Below are positions 1 to 7,866 of a stretch of 40,489 nt of DNA, in pieces; position 1 is the stretch's first letter, and each line of letters begins with the position of its first letter. The notes under the pieces were generated by a model. That model had not been told where the DNA came from. It made no database searches and was given only the letters and a program-made list of their open reading frames with translations. Location of the stretch: contig SMDE01000024.1 of NCBI GenBank assembly GCA_004346725.1, positions 1-40,489 on the forward strand, read 5' to 3'. Both the position numbers and the translations under genes were made by a program. This DNA is from Phytobacter diazotrophicus. GTDB taxonomy: Bacteria > Pseudomonadota > Gammaproteobacteria > Enterobacterales > Enterobacteriaceae.

Positions 1-23
1 CGCTCACCGTTGCGAGGTGGCGT

Positions 24-51
24 ATATTACGCTTTCCTCTTTCAGAGTCAA
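24..51 (-). promoter_or_regulatory. rRNA operon promoter P2 (leftward)
   Basis: Read on the minus strand this is TTGACT, a 16-nt spacer and TAATAT, matching the P2 promoter of enteric rRNA operons. It points out of the left edge of the window. In E. coli the gene next to purH on this side is rrnE, so the 16S gene should lie just beyond base 1. No rRNA sequence is present here. Confidence 0.85.
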
Positions 52-133
52 CCCGTTATTTCAGGATTTTTCTCTTCAACCGACCCGGCTGTTTGTGTGA
101 AGTGATTCACATCCGCCGTGTCGATGGAGGCGC

Positions 134-185
134 ATTATAGGGAGTTCTCCGCAGGCCGCAATAGAAAAATTGCAGAAAAATGACT
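134..185 (-). promoter_or_regulatory. rRNA operon promoter P1 with UP element (leftward)
   Basis: On the minus strand the -35 TTGCGG (156-161) and -10 TATAAT (134-139) are 16 nt apart, followed by a GC-rich discriminator, the hallmark of stringently controlled rrn P1 promoters. The A/T-rich stretch at 162-185, directly upstream of the -35, fits an UP element for the RNA polymerase alpha subunits. Fis sites would be expected further upstream (about 186-270), but I did not identify them with certainty. The core looks the same as E. coli rrnE P1 as I remember it. Confidence 0.9.
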
Positions 186-237
186 GACTGCTGCATTCCA
201 CAGCAAAAGCCCGCCTTATACCCTTTTGCACACAGAC

Positions 238-246
238 TTATCCACA
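238..246 (+). promoter_or_regulatory. consensus DnaA box
   Basis: TTATCCACA is the exact high-affinity DnaA box. It lies between the divergent rrn P1 and purH promoters. A 9-mer can occur by chance, so function is inferred only from its perfect match and intergenic position. Confidence 0.45.
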
Positions 247-271
247 ATGCTGCGAAAAAGTGAAAATTCGC

Positions 272-300
272 GAGCGTTGCGCAAACGTTTTCGTTAAAAT
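272..300 (+). promoter_or_regulatory. purH promoter region with PurR operator
   Basis: The 16-bp site at 279-294 (GCGCAAACGTTTTCGT) matches the PurR consensus at nearly every position. It is followed directly by a -10-like TAAAAT at 295-300, so bound repressor would cover the promoter. No good -35 is visible at the right distance (272-277 is GAGCGT). By the known PurR mechanism, hypoxanthine or guanine bound to PurR would shut off purHD. Confidence 0.8.
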
Positions 301-320
301 GCCCCCGCTAAAACAAGGAT

Positions 321-370
321 GCCCCGTAAGGGGCGTTAGCTGAGTTTTTAGATGAAAATTCAGCTAACGC
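321..370 (+). other. purH 5' leader with two adjacent hairpins
   Basis: A small hairpin (GCCCC/GGGGC, loop GTAA, 321-334) is followed by a long one whose arms are 333-349 and 354-370, about 17 bp with a 4-nt loop at 350-353 and a GU pair or two. The two stems share bases 333-334. The structure ends 32 nt before the purH ATG. It has no T-run after it, so it is not a simple terminator. It may affect mRNA stability or translation; I know of no named RNA family here. Confidence 0.6.
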
Positions 371-402
371 TCTCTGTAATCGTCAAATCCAGGGGATTTA
401 CC

Positions 403-1992
403 ATGCAACAACGTCGTCCAATCCGCCGCGCGCTGCTCAGTGTTTCTGACAAAGCCGGTATCGTCGAATTCGCCCAGGCACTTTCTGCACGCGGTGTGGA
501 ACTGCTATCTACAGGGGGCACTGCCCGTCTGTTAGCTGATAAAGGCCTGCCGGTGACCGAAGTTTCCGATTACACCGGTTTCCCGGAAATGATGGATGGA
601 CGCGTTAAGACCCTGCATCCGAAAGTGCATGGTGGGATCCTTGGCCGTCGCGGCCAGGATGATGCCATCATGGCTGAGCACAGCATCTCTCCTATTGATA
701 TGGTCGTTGTTAACCTTTATCCGTTTGCCCAGACCGTTGCCCGCGAAGGCTGTTCTCTGGAAGATGCGGTAGAGAATATCGATATCGGCGGCCCGACCAT
801 GGTGCGCTCGGCGGCGAAGAACCATAAAGATGTCGCCATCGTTGTAAAGAGCAGCGACTACAACGCTATTATTGAAGAGATGGATGCCAACGAAGGCTCC
901 CTGACCCTCGACACCCGCTTCGACCTCGCCATTAAAGCCTTTGAACACACCGCCGCCTACGACAGCATGATCGCCAACTACTTTGGCAGCATGGTACCGG
1001 CCTATCACGGCGAGACAAAAGAAGCCGCCGGCCGCTTCCCGCGCACCCTGAACCTGAACTTCATTAAGAAGCAGGATATGCGCTACGGCGAAAACAGCCA
1101 CCAGCAGGCAGCCTTCTATATAGAAGAAGAGATCAAAGAAGCCTCTGTTGCGACCGCGCAGCAAGTTCAGGGCAAAGCGCTTTCCTATAACAATATCGCC
1201 GATACCGATGCTGCACTGGAATGTGTGAAAGAGTTCAGCGAGCCGGCCTGCGTTATCGTTAAACACGCTAACCCATGCGGCGTAGCGGTCAGTTCCTCTA
1301 TTCTGGATGCTTACGATCGCGCGTACAAAACCGACCCGACCTCCGCGTTCGGCGGTATCATCGCCTTTAACCGCGAACTGGATGCGCAGACCGCGCAGGC
1401 TATTATCTCCCGCCAGTTTGTAGAAGTGATCATTGCACCGTCTGCGACTGAAGAAGCCCTGAAGATCACTGCCGCGAAACAGAACGTCCGCGTGCTGACC
1501 TGTGGTGAGTGGACCGCACGCGTCCCGGGTCTTGATTTCAAACGCGTTAACGGCGGACTGCTGGTTCAGGACCGCGATCTGGGTATGGTGACCGAAGGCG
1601 AACTGCGTGTTGTTTCCAAACGCCAGCCGACCGAACAGGAACTGCGTGATGCGCTGTTCTGCTGGAAAGTGGCGAAGTTCGTGAAATCCAACGCTATCGT
1701 GTATGCCAAAGAGAACATGACCATTGGCATAGGTGCAGGTCAGATGAGCCGCGTCTACTCCGCGAAAATCGCCGGGATCAAAGCAGGCGATGAAGGTCTG
1801 GAAGTGAAAGGTTCCGCGATGGCCTCTGATGCGTTCTTCCCGTTCCGTGATGGTATTGATGCCGCTGCCGCCGTTGGCGTGAGCTGTGTGATTCAGCCTG
1901 GCGGTTCTATCCGTGATGACGAAGTGATTGCCGCCGCCGACGAACACGGTATTGCGATGATCTTCACCGACATGCGTCACTTCCGCCATTAA
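403..1992 (+). CDS. purH: bifunctional AICAR formyltransferase / IMP cyclohydrolase
   Basis: PurH carries out the last two steps of de novo purine synthesis in the cytoplasm: it formylates AICAR with 10-formyl-THF and closes the ring to IMP. From ATG 403 the protein is 529 aa, the E. coli length, with the family N-terminus [20 protein letters not shown]. Roughly residues 1-200 form the MGS-like cyclohydrolase domain and the rest the transformylase, with the KHANPCG motif at about residue 287. An in-frame ATG at 352 would add 17 residues but lies inside the leader hairpin. ATG 403 has AGGGG six bases upstream and is the better start. purD follows after 15 nt, so the two form the purHD operon under the PurR site. 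Confidence 0.98.
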   Translation: MQQRRPIRRALLSVSDKAGIVEFAQALSARGVELLSTGGTARLLADKGLPVTEVSDYTGFPEMMDGRVKTLHPKVHGGILGRRGQDDAIMAEHSISPIDMVVVNLYPFAQTVAREGCSLEDAVENIDIGGPTMVRSAAKNHKDVAIVVKSSDYNAIIEEMDANEGSLTLDTRFDLAIKAFEHTAAYDSMIANYFGSMVPAYHGETKEAAGRFPRTLNLNFIKKQDMRYGENSHQQAAFYIEEEIKEASVATAQQVQGKALSYNNIADTDAALECVKEFSEPACVIVKHANPCGVAVSSSILDAYDRAYKTDPTSAFGGIIAFNRELDAQTAQAIISRQFVEVIIAPSATEEALKITAAKQNVRVLTCGEWTARVPGLDFKRVNGGLLVQDRDLGMVTEGELRVVSKRQPTEQELRDALFCWKVAKFVKSNAIVYAKENMTIGIGAGQMSRVYSAKIAGIKAGDEGLEVKGSAMASDAFFPFRDGIDAAAAVGVSCVIQPGGSIRDDEVIAAADEHGIAMIFTDMRHFRH

Positions 1993-2007
1993 TTTTCGGA
2001 GCAGACA

Positions 2008-3300
2008 ATGAAAGTATTAGTGATTGGTAACGGCGGGCGCGAGCACGCGCTGGCATGGAAAGCGGCACAGTCACCGCTGGTCGACACCGTTTTCGTCGCA
2101 CCGGGCAACGCAGGCACAGCGCTGGAACCCACGCTGCAAAACGTCGCCATTGGCGTAACCGATATTCCGGCGCTGCTGAGCTTTGCTCAGAGCGAGAAGA
2201 TTGATCTGACCATCGTTGGCCCGGAAGCGCCGCTGGTGATTGGCGTTGTGGATGCGTTCCGTGCCGCAGGGCTGAAAATCTTCGGCCCAACCGAAGGCGC
2301 TGCTCAACTGGAAGGCTCTAAAGCCTTCACCAAAGATTTCCTCGCGCGTCATAACATTCCGACAGCGGAATACCAGAACTTCACCGAAGTGGAACCTGCA
2401 CTGGCCTGGCTGCGCGAAAAAGGCGCTCCGATCGTTATCAAAGCAGACGGTCTGGCTGCCGGTAAAGGCGTGATCGTGGCAATGACGCTCGAGGAAGCCG
2501 AAGCGGCCGTCAACGACATGCTGGCTGGCAACGCCTTTGGCGACGCAGGCCACCGTATCGTTATCGAAGAGTTCCTCGACGGTGAAGAAGCCAGCTTTAT
2601 CGTGATGGTTGACGGTGAGCATGTGCTGCCTATGGCGACCAGCCAGGATCATAAACGCGTCGGTGATGGCGATACCGGTCCGAATACGGGCGGTATGGGC
2701 GCTTATTCCCCCGCTCCGGTGGTGACGGATGAAGTCCACCAGCGCACCATGGAGCGTATCATTTGGCCAACCGTTAAAGGTATGGCCGCCGAAGGGAATA
2801 CCTATACCGGCTTCCTGTATGCCGGTCTGATGATCGACAAGCAGGGCAACCCGAAGGTTATCGAGTTCAACTGCCGCTTCGGCGATCCGGAAACTCAGCC
2901 GATCATGCTGCGCATGAAATCCGATCTGGTGGATCTGTGTCTCGCAGCCTGCGATGGCAAGCTGGATGAGAAAACCTCCGATTGGGATGAGCGCGCGTCT
3001 CTTGGTGTCGTTGTTGCTGCGGGTGGTTATCCGGGTAATTACAACACCGGTGACGAGATCCACGGACTGCCGCTGGAAGAAGTGGCGGATGGCAAAGTCT
3101 TCCACGCCGGCACAAAGCTTTCCGACGATGACCGCGTTCTTACCAACGGCGGTCGCGTGCTGTGCGCGACTGCGCTGGGCCACACCGTTGCCGAAGCACA
3201 GAAGCGTGCATACGCCTTAATGGAAAATATCCAGTGGGAAGGTAGCTTTAGCCGTAAAGATATCGGTTATCGCGCAATTGCCCGCGAGCAAAACAGCTAA
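2008..3300 (+). CDS. purD: phosphoribosylamine-glycine ligase (GAR synthetase)
   Basis: PurD joins phosphoribosylamine and glycine with ATP to make GAR, the second step of de novo purine synthesis. The 430-aa product has the N-terminal GNGGREH motif (8-14), an ATP-grasp core with KADGLAAGKG, and the metal-binding stretch EFNCRFGDPE. It is one residue longer than E. coli PurD as I remember it. GGAG precedes the ATG, and the gene sits 15 nt behind purH in the same operon. Its stop overlaps the zraR stop by 4 bp tail to tail, leaving no room for a separate terminator between the two genes. Confidence 0.98.
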   Translation: MKVLVIGNGGREHALAWKAAQSPLVDTVFVAPGNAGTALEPTLQNVAIGVTDIPALLSFAQSEKIDLTIVGPEAPLVIGVVDAFRAAGLKIFGPTEGAAQLEGSKAFTKDFLARHNIPTAEYQNFTEVEPALAWLREKGAPIVIKADGLAAGKGVIVAMTLEEAEAAVNDMLAGNAFGDAGHRIVIEEFLDGEEASFIVMVDGEHVLPMATSQDHKRVGDGDTGPNTGGMGAYSPAPVVTDEVHQRTMERIIWPTVKGMAAEGNTYTGFLYAGLMIDKQGNPKVIEFNCRFGDPETQPIMLRMKSDLVDLCLAACDGKLDEKTSDWDERASLGVVVAAGGYPGNYNTGDEIHGLPLEEVADGKVFHAGTKLSDDDRVLTNGGRVLCATALGHTVAEAQKRAYALMENIQWEGSFSRKDIGYRAIAREQNS

Positions 3301-4628
3301 CGGCTGAGCTTTGCCAGCAGCGTTTTGCGCGTAATGCCCAACTGACGGGCGGCTTCTGTTTTGTTGCCGCCCGTTTTTTCGAGCGCAGCGAGGATCGCTT
3401 CTTTCTCTACATCGACCAGCGGCTGAATAACATCATCGCCGTGTGGCGCATTCGCAATCGGCGTACCGACAATCGCCAACGGCAGCTCGCGCTCAGAAAT
3501 AAACTCTCCGGTCAGCAAGACCACCGCCCGTTCAATCGCATTCTCCAGCTCACGAATATTGCCCGGCCATGTGTAGTGAATCAGCAAGTCCATCGCCTGC
3601 GGCGTAAATCCCTGTACCGCTTTACGGTTACGCTCGGCGTAACGTTGCAGGAAATAACGCGCCAGCGGAGGGATATCTTCCCTGCGTTGACGCAGCGGCG
3701 GCATATCGATAGTCACGACGTTCAGGCGGTAGTAGAGATCCTGACGAAAACGCCCGGCGCTAACCTCCCCGGCTAAATCCCGGTGGGTGGCGGCAATCAG
3801 CCGTACGTCAACCGAAAGGGTCTGGTTGCTGCCCACGCGCTGCACTTCGCGCTCCTGAATCGCCCGCAACAGACGCACCTGCATTAACGGGGAGATATCG
3901 CCGATCTCATCGAGGAAGAGCGTGCCGCCGTCTGCTTCAACAAAGCGCCCGTCCCGACGTTTGTCCGCGCCGGTGAACGCGCCTTTCTCATGGCCAAACA
4001 GCTCCGACTCCAGCAACGACTCGTTGAGCGCCGCACAGTTGAGGGTAACCAACGGCCCGTGGCTGCGACCACTGCTGGCGTGCAGTGCCCGCGCAACCAG
4101 CTCTTTCCCGGTTCCCGACTCGCCGTGAATCAATACCGTCGCATCGGAGGGGGCCACCAGGGCGATATTATTCAGCAGCGCCCGCATCGCCGGGCTATCC
4201 CCCACCATGCCAAACTGAGCAGCGGGGGTGCCTGCTACGGGGGACTCGCTCAGCCGCGTGTGCGCCAACGCCCCGGATAGCGTCTGCTGCAACTTGTCAA
4301 AGTCCAGCGGCTTGATGAGATAGTCCAGCGCACCGGATTTCAGCGCCTCCACTGCGGTATCGACGCTGGAGTACGCGGTCATGATCAGAACGGGAATCGA
4401 CGGATTCAAGGTTTTGATCTCTTTCAGCGTTTCGATACCGTCCATCTCCGCCATACGGATATCGCAAAGCACCAGATCAAACACCTGCTGACGTACCTGT
4501 TCCAGCGCCTGTACGCCGTTATGAGCCAGCGCAACCCGGTATCCCCAGCCCCGCAACAGCGCCTGTAAAATAGTGCAGTGGCTGATGTCATCGTCCACCA
4601 CGAGAATATCGACCTGCCCGCCACTCAT
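3297..4628 (-). CDS. zraR: sigma-54-dependent response regulator ZraR
   Basis: ZraR (HydG) is the response regulator of the zinc/lead and envelope-stress two-component system. It activates zraP and zraSR from upstream sites with sigma-54 polymerase. The 443-aa protein has a receiver domain with phospho-acceptor D56 (CDIRM), an AAA+ domain with Walker A GESGTGKE and the sigma-54 contact loop GAFTGA, and a C-terminal Fis-type helix-turn-helix (NKTEAARQLGITRKTLLAKL). Its ATG overlaps the zraS stop by 4 bp (ATGA), indicating translational coupling. The 3' end overlaps purD by 4 bp convergently. It is close to the E. coli length; only the first few residues differ. Confidence 0.97.
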   Translation of the reverse strand: MSGGQVDILVVDDDISHCTILQALLRGWGYRVALAHNGVQALEQVRQQVFDLVLCDIRMAEMDGIETLKEIKTLNPSIPVLIMTAYSSVDTAVEALKSGALDYLIKPLDFDKLQQTLSGALAHTRLSESPVAGTPAAQFGMVGDSPAMRALLNNIALVAPSDATVLIHGESGTGKELVARALHASSGRSHGPLVTLNCAALNESLLESELFGHEKGAFTGADKRRDGRFVEADGGTLFLDEIGDISPLMQVRLLRAIQEREVQRVGSNQTLSVDVRLIAATHRDLAGEVSAGRFRQDLYYRLNVVTIDMPPLRQRREDIPPLARYFLQRYAERNRKAVQGFTPQAMDLLIHYTWPGNIRELENAIERAVVLLTGEFISERELPLAIVGTPIANAPHGDDVIQPLVDVEKEAILAALEKTGGNKTEAARQLGITRKTLLAKLSR

Positions 4629-6013
4629 CCTTGTTCATCCTTCTGTTGCCCGTTGACCGGCAAAAAGAGAGTAAATACCGCGCCCTTGCCGGGAGCGCTC
4701 CCGGCATGAATTATTCCGCCGTGCTGCTCAATAATGTTCTGCACGACGGCCAGACCAAGCCCGGTGCCGTCGGCTCTGGTGGTGTAATACGGCGTGAAGA
4801 TGGCCTGTAACTGTTCCGCCGTCATCCCCTTACCACTGTCCGCAACGCTTACCTTAACTCGCCCGTCGCCACATTCGCTCGCTGCGACCGTAATTACGCC
4901 ATCGTGATCAATGGCGTGGATAGCATTAAGGTAGAGGTTCAGCAGCACCTGCTTCAAACGATCCGGATCGGCCTGGATGCGGCATAGCTCTGGCTGCGGG
5001 GTGAAATTGAGCATAATTGCCCGACTGGCGGCATCCTGGCTAACCAACCGAAGCGAATGTCTAATCACTTCATTCAGATCAACGGACTGGTAGGTTAAAT
5101 GGGCCGGACGCACCAGTTCCAGCAGCTCGCTAACGACCCGGTTCAGACGATCGGCCTCCTTCGCCATCACCTGGGCCAGTTGATGCGCTTCTCCATCAGG
5201 CGGAGTGCGTTCGGCAAAATACTTTGCCAGCCCTTTGATGGAAGACAGCGGATTGCGGATCTCATGCGCGACCCCTGCGGCCAGATGCCCAAGCGCCACC
5301 AGCTTTTCTTTACGCGCCATCGCCTCCTGCAATTGTTTACGCGAATGCTGATAGCGGCGAAACCAGAACTGGCTCAACACCGTTGCAATCATTACCACCC
5401 CTGCCGCGCAAAGCATAATGACCATATTGCGCAGGCCACGGGCATTAGCCGTGTCCAGTTCGCGCGTATCAAAGGCAATGAAAATCACCTGCGGTAGCCC
5501 GGCACGCTGTTCGGCAGATTCGCGGGGCACCATACGCATATGATGCCCACCACCGCTGTTTAGCGGGCGAAATTGACGATAAATCTCCAGAGCCGGTTCC
5601 GGCTGTTCGAGCCGCCGCCAGCGTTCCTCCTGGTCAATCTTCAGTTCGTGCATCGTATCGGCGGAGTACAGTGTCCCGCCAACCTGGTTCGGATCACTAT
5701 GGGCAAGAATTTTGCCGTTCTCATCCGTCACCGCAAACCACAGCACGCCAGGCTGCCAGGCCATCTCCTCCAGCAGAGCCTGGAGTTGCGTATGATGCAT
5801 ACGCATACCCAAGCCCACGCGGGTTCCGGACTCCAGGGCACGAATCAACACGCTGCCTTTCTCCTGGATAGTCTGCCGCGCAGCCTCATTTTCCCGGCCA
5901 TAATCACGCACGATAAGCGCGGAGAACAGGCACACCAGTAGCAGAATAAAGCCGGTCAATAGCCAGCTCAGACCCACGGCGACAGAATCCTTCGACAACC
6001 GCATCATATTCAT
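4625..6013 (-). CDS. zraS: sensor histidine kinase ZraS
   Basis: ZraS (HydH) is the inner-membrane kinase partner of ZraR. The 462-aa protein has a first membrane helix at about 14-36, a periplasmic sensor region with His/Met-rich HHMRM near 157-161 that could bind zinc, a second helix at about 195-217, an H-box with phospho-acceptor H250 (VAHEIRNP), and a C-terminal ATPase with the G-box TGLGLAVV. A GGGAG ribosome site lies in front of ATG 6013, so that start is preferred over the nearby in-frame ATGs. It is the first gene of the zraSR operon, divergent from zraP. In E. coli, ZraP feeds back on this kinase. Confidence 0.96.
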   Translation of the reverse strand: MNMMRLSKDSVAVGLSWLLTGFILLLVCLFSALIVRDYGRENEAARQTIQEKGSVLIRALESGTRVGLGMRMHHTQLQALLEEMAWQPGVLWFAVTDENGKILAHSDPNQVGGTLYSADTMHELKIDQEERWRRLEQPEPALEIYRQFRPLNSGGGHHMRMVPRESAEQRAGLPQVIFIAFDTRELDTANARGLRNMVIMLCAAGVVMIATVLSQFWFRRYQHSRKQLQEAMARKEKLVALGHLAAGVAHEIRNPLSSIKGLAKYFAERTPPDGEAHQLAQVMAKEADRLNRVVSELLELVRPAHLTYQSVDLNEVIRHSLRLVSQDAASRAIMLNFTPQPELCRIQADPDRLKQVLLNLYLNAIHAIDHDGVITVAASECGDGRVKVSVADSGKGMTAEQLQAIFTPYYTTRADGTGLGLAVVQNIIEQHGGIIHAGSAPGKGAVFTLFLPVNGQQKDEQG

Positions 6014-6074
6014 TACTACTCCCTTTATTTGCTGCTCCCGTTCACGCAGCAGAAATCATGCCATTTTTCTGCCA

Positions 6075-6092
6075 CGGCAAACCTGCCTCCTG
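6075..6092 (-). promoter_or_regulatory. sigma-54 promoter for zraSR
   Basis: On the minus strand a GG at 6090-6089 and the GC of TTTGC at 6078-6077 are 10 nt apart, the required -24/-12 geometry. The -24 flank (AGGAG) is poor compared with TGGCA, so the exact register is less certain than for zraP. Confidence 0.55.
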
Positions 6093-6112
6093 CCATAAAC
6101 CCTTAAGGAAAA

Positions 6113-6160
6113 CGAGTAAAAATGACCCGCCTCGCCCACATCGTGAGTCATTTTTACTCG
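6113..6160. promoter_or_regulatory. ZraR binding site pair (inverted repeat)
   Basis: Two perfect 14-bp arms, CGAGTAAAAATGAC (6113-6126) and its reverse complement (6147-6160), are separated by 20 nt in the middle of the divergent zraS-zraP region. They match the form of known ZraR enhancer sites in E. coli. The repeat lies between the two sigma-54 promoters, so one site could serve both. Confidence 0.8.
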
Positions 6161-6213
6161 CCCCACCGGCCTGTAGCACGACAATACCCCTATATTCTGC
6201 TGCTCTCTCATCC

Positions 6214-6229
6214 TGGCATGGAAGATGCA
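6214..6229 (+). promoter_or_regulatory. sigma-54 promoter for zraP
   Basis: TGGCATGGAAGATGCA has the -24 GG (6215-6216) and -12 GC (6227-6228) with exactly 10 nt between them and a good TGGCA -24 box. It lies 35 nt before the zraP ATG and about 55 nt downstream of the ZraR repeat. Confidence 0.85.
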
Positions 6230-6263
6230 AATCACTAAATAACGACAACCAGGAGAATGAACC

Positions 6264-6698
6264 ATGAAACGGAACCAAAAACTGACGCTGACACTCATCA
6301 CCCTCGCCGCGCTGACTTTAGGTAGCAGCTCAGCATGGGCAAGGCACCACTGGAACAGCGGCAACGGGATGGGCCCGCAGGGCTATAGCCAACTGACCAC
6401 CGAACAACAGGCTACTGCCCGGAAGCTGCATAACGATTTTTATGAGCAAACCCGTGCGTTACGTCAGCAACTCACCTCAAAACGTTATGAATACAATGCG
6501 TTATTAACCGCAGATAAGCCGGACAGCGCAAAAATAGAATCCACAGCTCAGCAGATAGAGACGCTAAGCCAAAAACTGGACCAACAGCGAGTCAAGTTTG
6601 ATATCGCCTTAGCACATGCAGGGATTCCTCGCGGTGAAGGCATGGGACACGGAAGTTGTGGCGGGGGCCGCGACCATATGGGAATGAATCACGGGTAA
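6264..6698 (+). CDS. zraP: periplasmic zinc-responsive chaperone ZraP
   Basis: ZraP is a periplasmic zinc-binding chaperone of the CpxP/Spy-like group that protects envelope proteins and tunes ZraSR signalling. The 144-aa product starts with a Sec signal peptide ending near AWA-R (residues 26-27). It has a helical middle with a repeated LTTEQQ-type segment and a C-terminal His/Cys/Met-rich tail (HGSCGGGRDHMGMNHG) suited to zinc. AGGAG precedes the ATG. It stands alone, divergent from zraSR, behind a sigma-54 promoter, which implies induction by ZraR. Confidence 0.95.
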   Translation: MKRNQKLTLTLITLAALTLGSSSAWARHHWNSGNGMGPQGYSQLTTEQQATARKLHNDFYEQTRALRQQLTSKRYEYNALLTADKPDSAKIESTAQQIETLSQKLDQQRVKFDIALAHAGIPRGEGMGHGSCGGGRDHMGMNHG

Positions 6699-6701
6699 AA
6701 C

Positions 6702-7400
6702 TTAGAAACTTTTCTCAGTTGGCTGCCAGGTACAAAAATCCTCATTGGCCACCAGCAGCAACTGAGATCCTTCGGGACCTTCCAGCCACGCTACGCTCAC
6801 TTCCGCCGATGAATGATTCTGCCGACGCTCTATATGGCTGATAGCCAGAGAATCGAGGTCGGGTTTGATGGTTTGACCTTCGCATGTTGTAACGGAACCA
6901 TTGGCATGCCAACGGCCCTGGCGCAGCACTACACGCCCCAGACGCAATGCGTCGCTGGTCTGCCGGAGCTGGTTCGCACGATAACGGTAGAGCGCGACCT
7001 GATCGCTGGAAAGCTGCTCTTTCTGACCATTGACTTCACGCTGCATGAAACTCAGCTCGCCGTGGTCATCAAAGCGGACACGGATGTGTTCCGGCGTTTT
7101 ACCGTAGATATTGAGTTCAATCAGCCGAAGCTCATCGCCCTGCCAGCGGTATTCACTTAAAGAGGTATTCCCGTTGTGCCACGGGCTAAAAGCGGCGAGA
7201 AGATGGGTCTCGCTGTCTGAATCTTTGCGCCAAAGGCGCTCTGCTCCCTGGTCCCCGGCATAGCCGCTGGCGGTGAAGGGGGGAAGTGAGGAATTGTGGC
7301 TACAGGCAGTTAATAACAGCACGCCCGCCAGCACCCGTGATCGGCGCCAGAAAGACAAAAGGGGCCGCAAAGCCCCTTCGATAAAACTGTTCACTGCCAC
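6702..7400 (-). CDS. yjaH: YjaH-like lipoprotein (DUF1481)
   Basis: By position after hupA and by general form this is YjaH, an uncharacterised enteric protein. With a GTG start at 7400 it is 232 aa. The start is doubtful: the first 14 codons encode the hupA terminator hairpin. A TTG at 7358 would give an 18-residue lipoprotein signal (positively charged FWRR, hydrophobic stretch, lipobox LLTAC with Cys at position 19), a more usual length than the 32 residues from GTG 7400. No strong Shine-Dalgarno is visible for either. The Cys in the lipobox suggests membrane anchoring. The only other cysteines are two in the C-terminal half. Function unknown. Confidence 0.8.
   Translation of the reverse strand: MAVNSFIEGALRPLLSFWRRSRVLAGVLLLTACSHNSSLPPFTASGYAGDQGAERLWRKDSDSETHLLAAFSPWHNGNTSLSEYRWQGDELRLIELNIYGKTPEHIRVRFDDHGELSFMQREVNGQKEQLSSDQVALYRYRANQLRQTSDALRLGRVVLRQGRWHANGSVTTCEGQTIKPDLDSLAISHIERRQNHSSAEVSVAWLEGPEGSQLLLVANEDFCTWQPTEKSF
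7351..7379 (-). terminator. rho-independent terminator of hupA
   Basis: On the minus strand a 7-bp stem AAGGGGC/GCCCCTT with a 6-nt loop is followed by TTGTCTTT. It begins about 30 nt after the hupA stop and falls within the annotated N-terminus of yjaH. Confidence 0.8.
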
Positions 7401-7407
7401 GCCTGTC

Positions 7408-7680
7408 TTACTTAACAGAGTCTTTCAGTGCTTTACCAGAAACAAACGCCGGTACGTTAGCTGCGGCGATTTTGATTTCTTTACCGGTCTGCGGGTTGCG
7501 GCCAGTACGCTCAGCGCGGTGGTTCACTTTGAAGGTACCGAAACCAACCAGTTGTACAGCATCGCCTTCTTTCAGAGACTCAGTAATCGCAGCCAGGGTG
7601 GATTCCAGAGCAGCTTTCGCTTGCGCTTTAGACAGATCAGCCTTGTCTGCAATTACATCAATCAGTTGAGTCTTGTTCAT
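7408..7680 (-). CDS. hupA: nucleoid protein HU, alpha subunit
   Basis: HU-alpha is the 90-aa DNA-bending nucleoid protein that forms homodimers or heterodimers with HupB. It compacts DNA and assists replication, recombination and transcription. The whole protein matches the family: helical N-terminal dimer domain (1-45), the GFGTF turn, and the beta arm with RNPQTG that inserts in the minor groove. AAGGAT lies upstream of the ATG. It follows yjaG on the minus strand after a 186-nt gap with its own likely promoter, and is ended by the hairpin inside the yjaH reading frame. Confidence 0.98.
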   Translation of the reverse strand: MNKTQLIDVIADKADLSKAQAKAALESTLAAITESLKEGDAVQLVGFGTFKVNHRAERTGRNPQTGKEIKIAAANVPAFVSGKALKDSVK

Positions 7681-7764
7681 AAGTTATCCTTTCAATGTGT
7701 TTATCGCTTGCTAAGCATCGAGTGCGACGGAAATGCCAGAAAAGCACTCTCCTGCATACACGCA

Positions 7765-7792
7765 CCGATAGCCACTTTTTTTCGCCCCCCAA
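7765..7792 (-). promoter_or_regulatory. possible hupA promoter
   Basis: On the minus strand TTGGGG (7787-7792) and TATCGG (7765-7770) are 16 nt apart, giving a leader of roughly 80 nt before the hupA ATG. The hexamers are only moderate matches. The flanking G5/C6 inverted repeat (7782-7825) is notable but has no T-run. Confidence 0.4.
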
Positions 7793-7866
7793 ATGTAGAC
7801 CAGACGGGGGTGCGAAGGGAAGCCTCCCAGGACGACAAAACAGGCGTTAAATCACGTTTTGTTGTC

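Noticed and set aside
532..1989. Long antisense open frame (485 codons) opposite purH
   Set aside because: It is the reverse-strand shadow of purH; no family resemblance, and the purH frame is conserved end to end.
6056..6364. Minus-strand small frames in the zraS-zraP intergenic region
   Set aside because: They cover the sigma-54 promoters and ZraR repeat, which explain the sequence better; no ribosome site or family match.
7782..7825. G/C-rich inverted repeat upstream of hupA as a yjaG terminator
   Set aside because: On the minus strand the repeat is followed by A residues, not T, so it does not have the form of a terminator.
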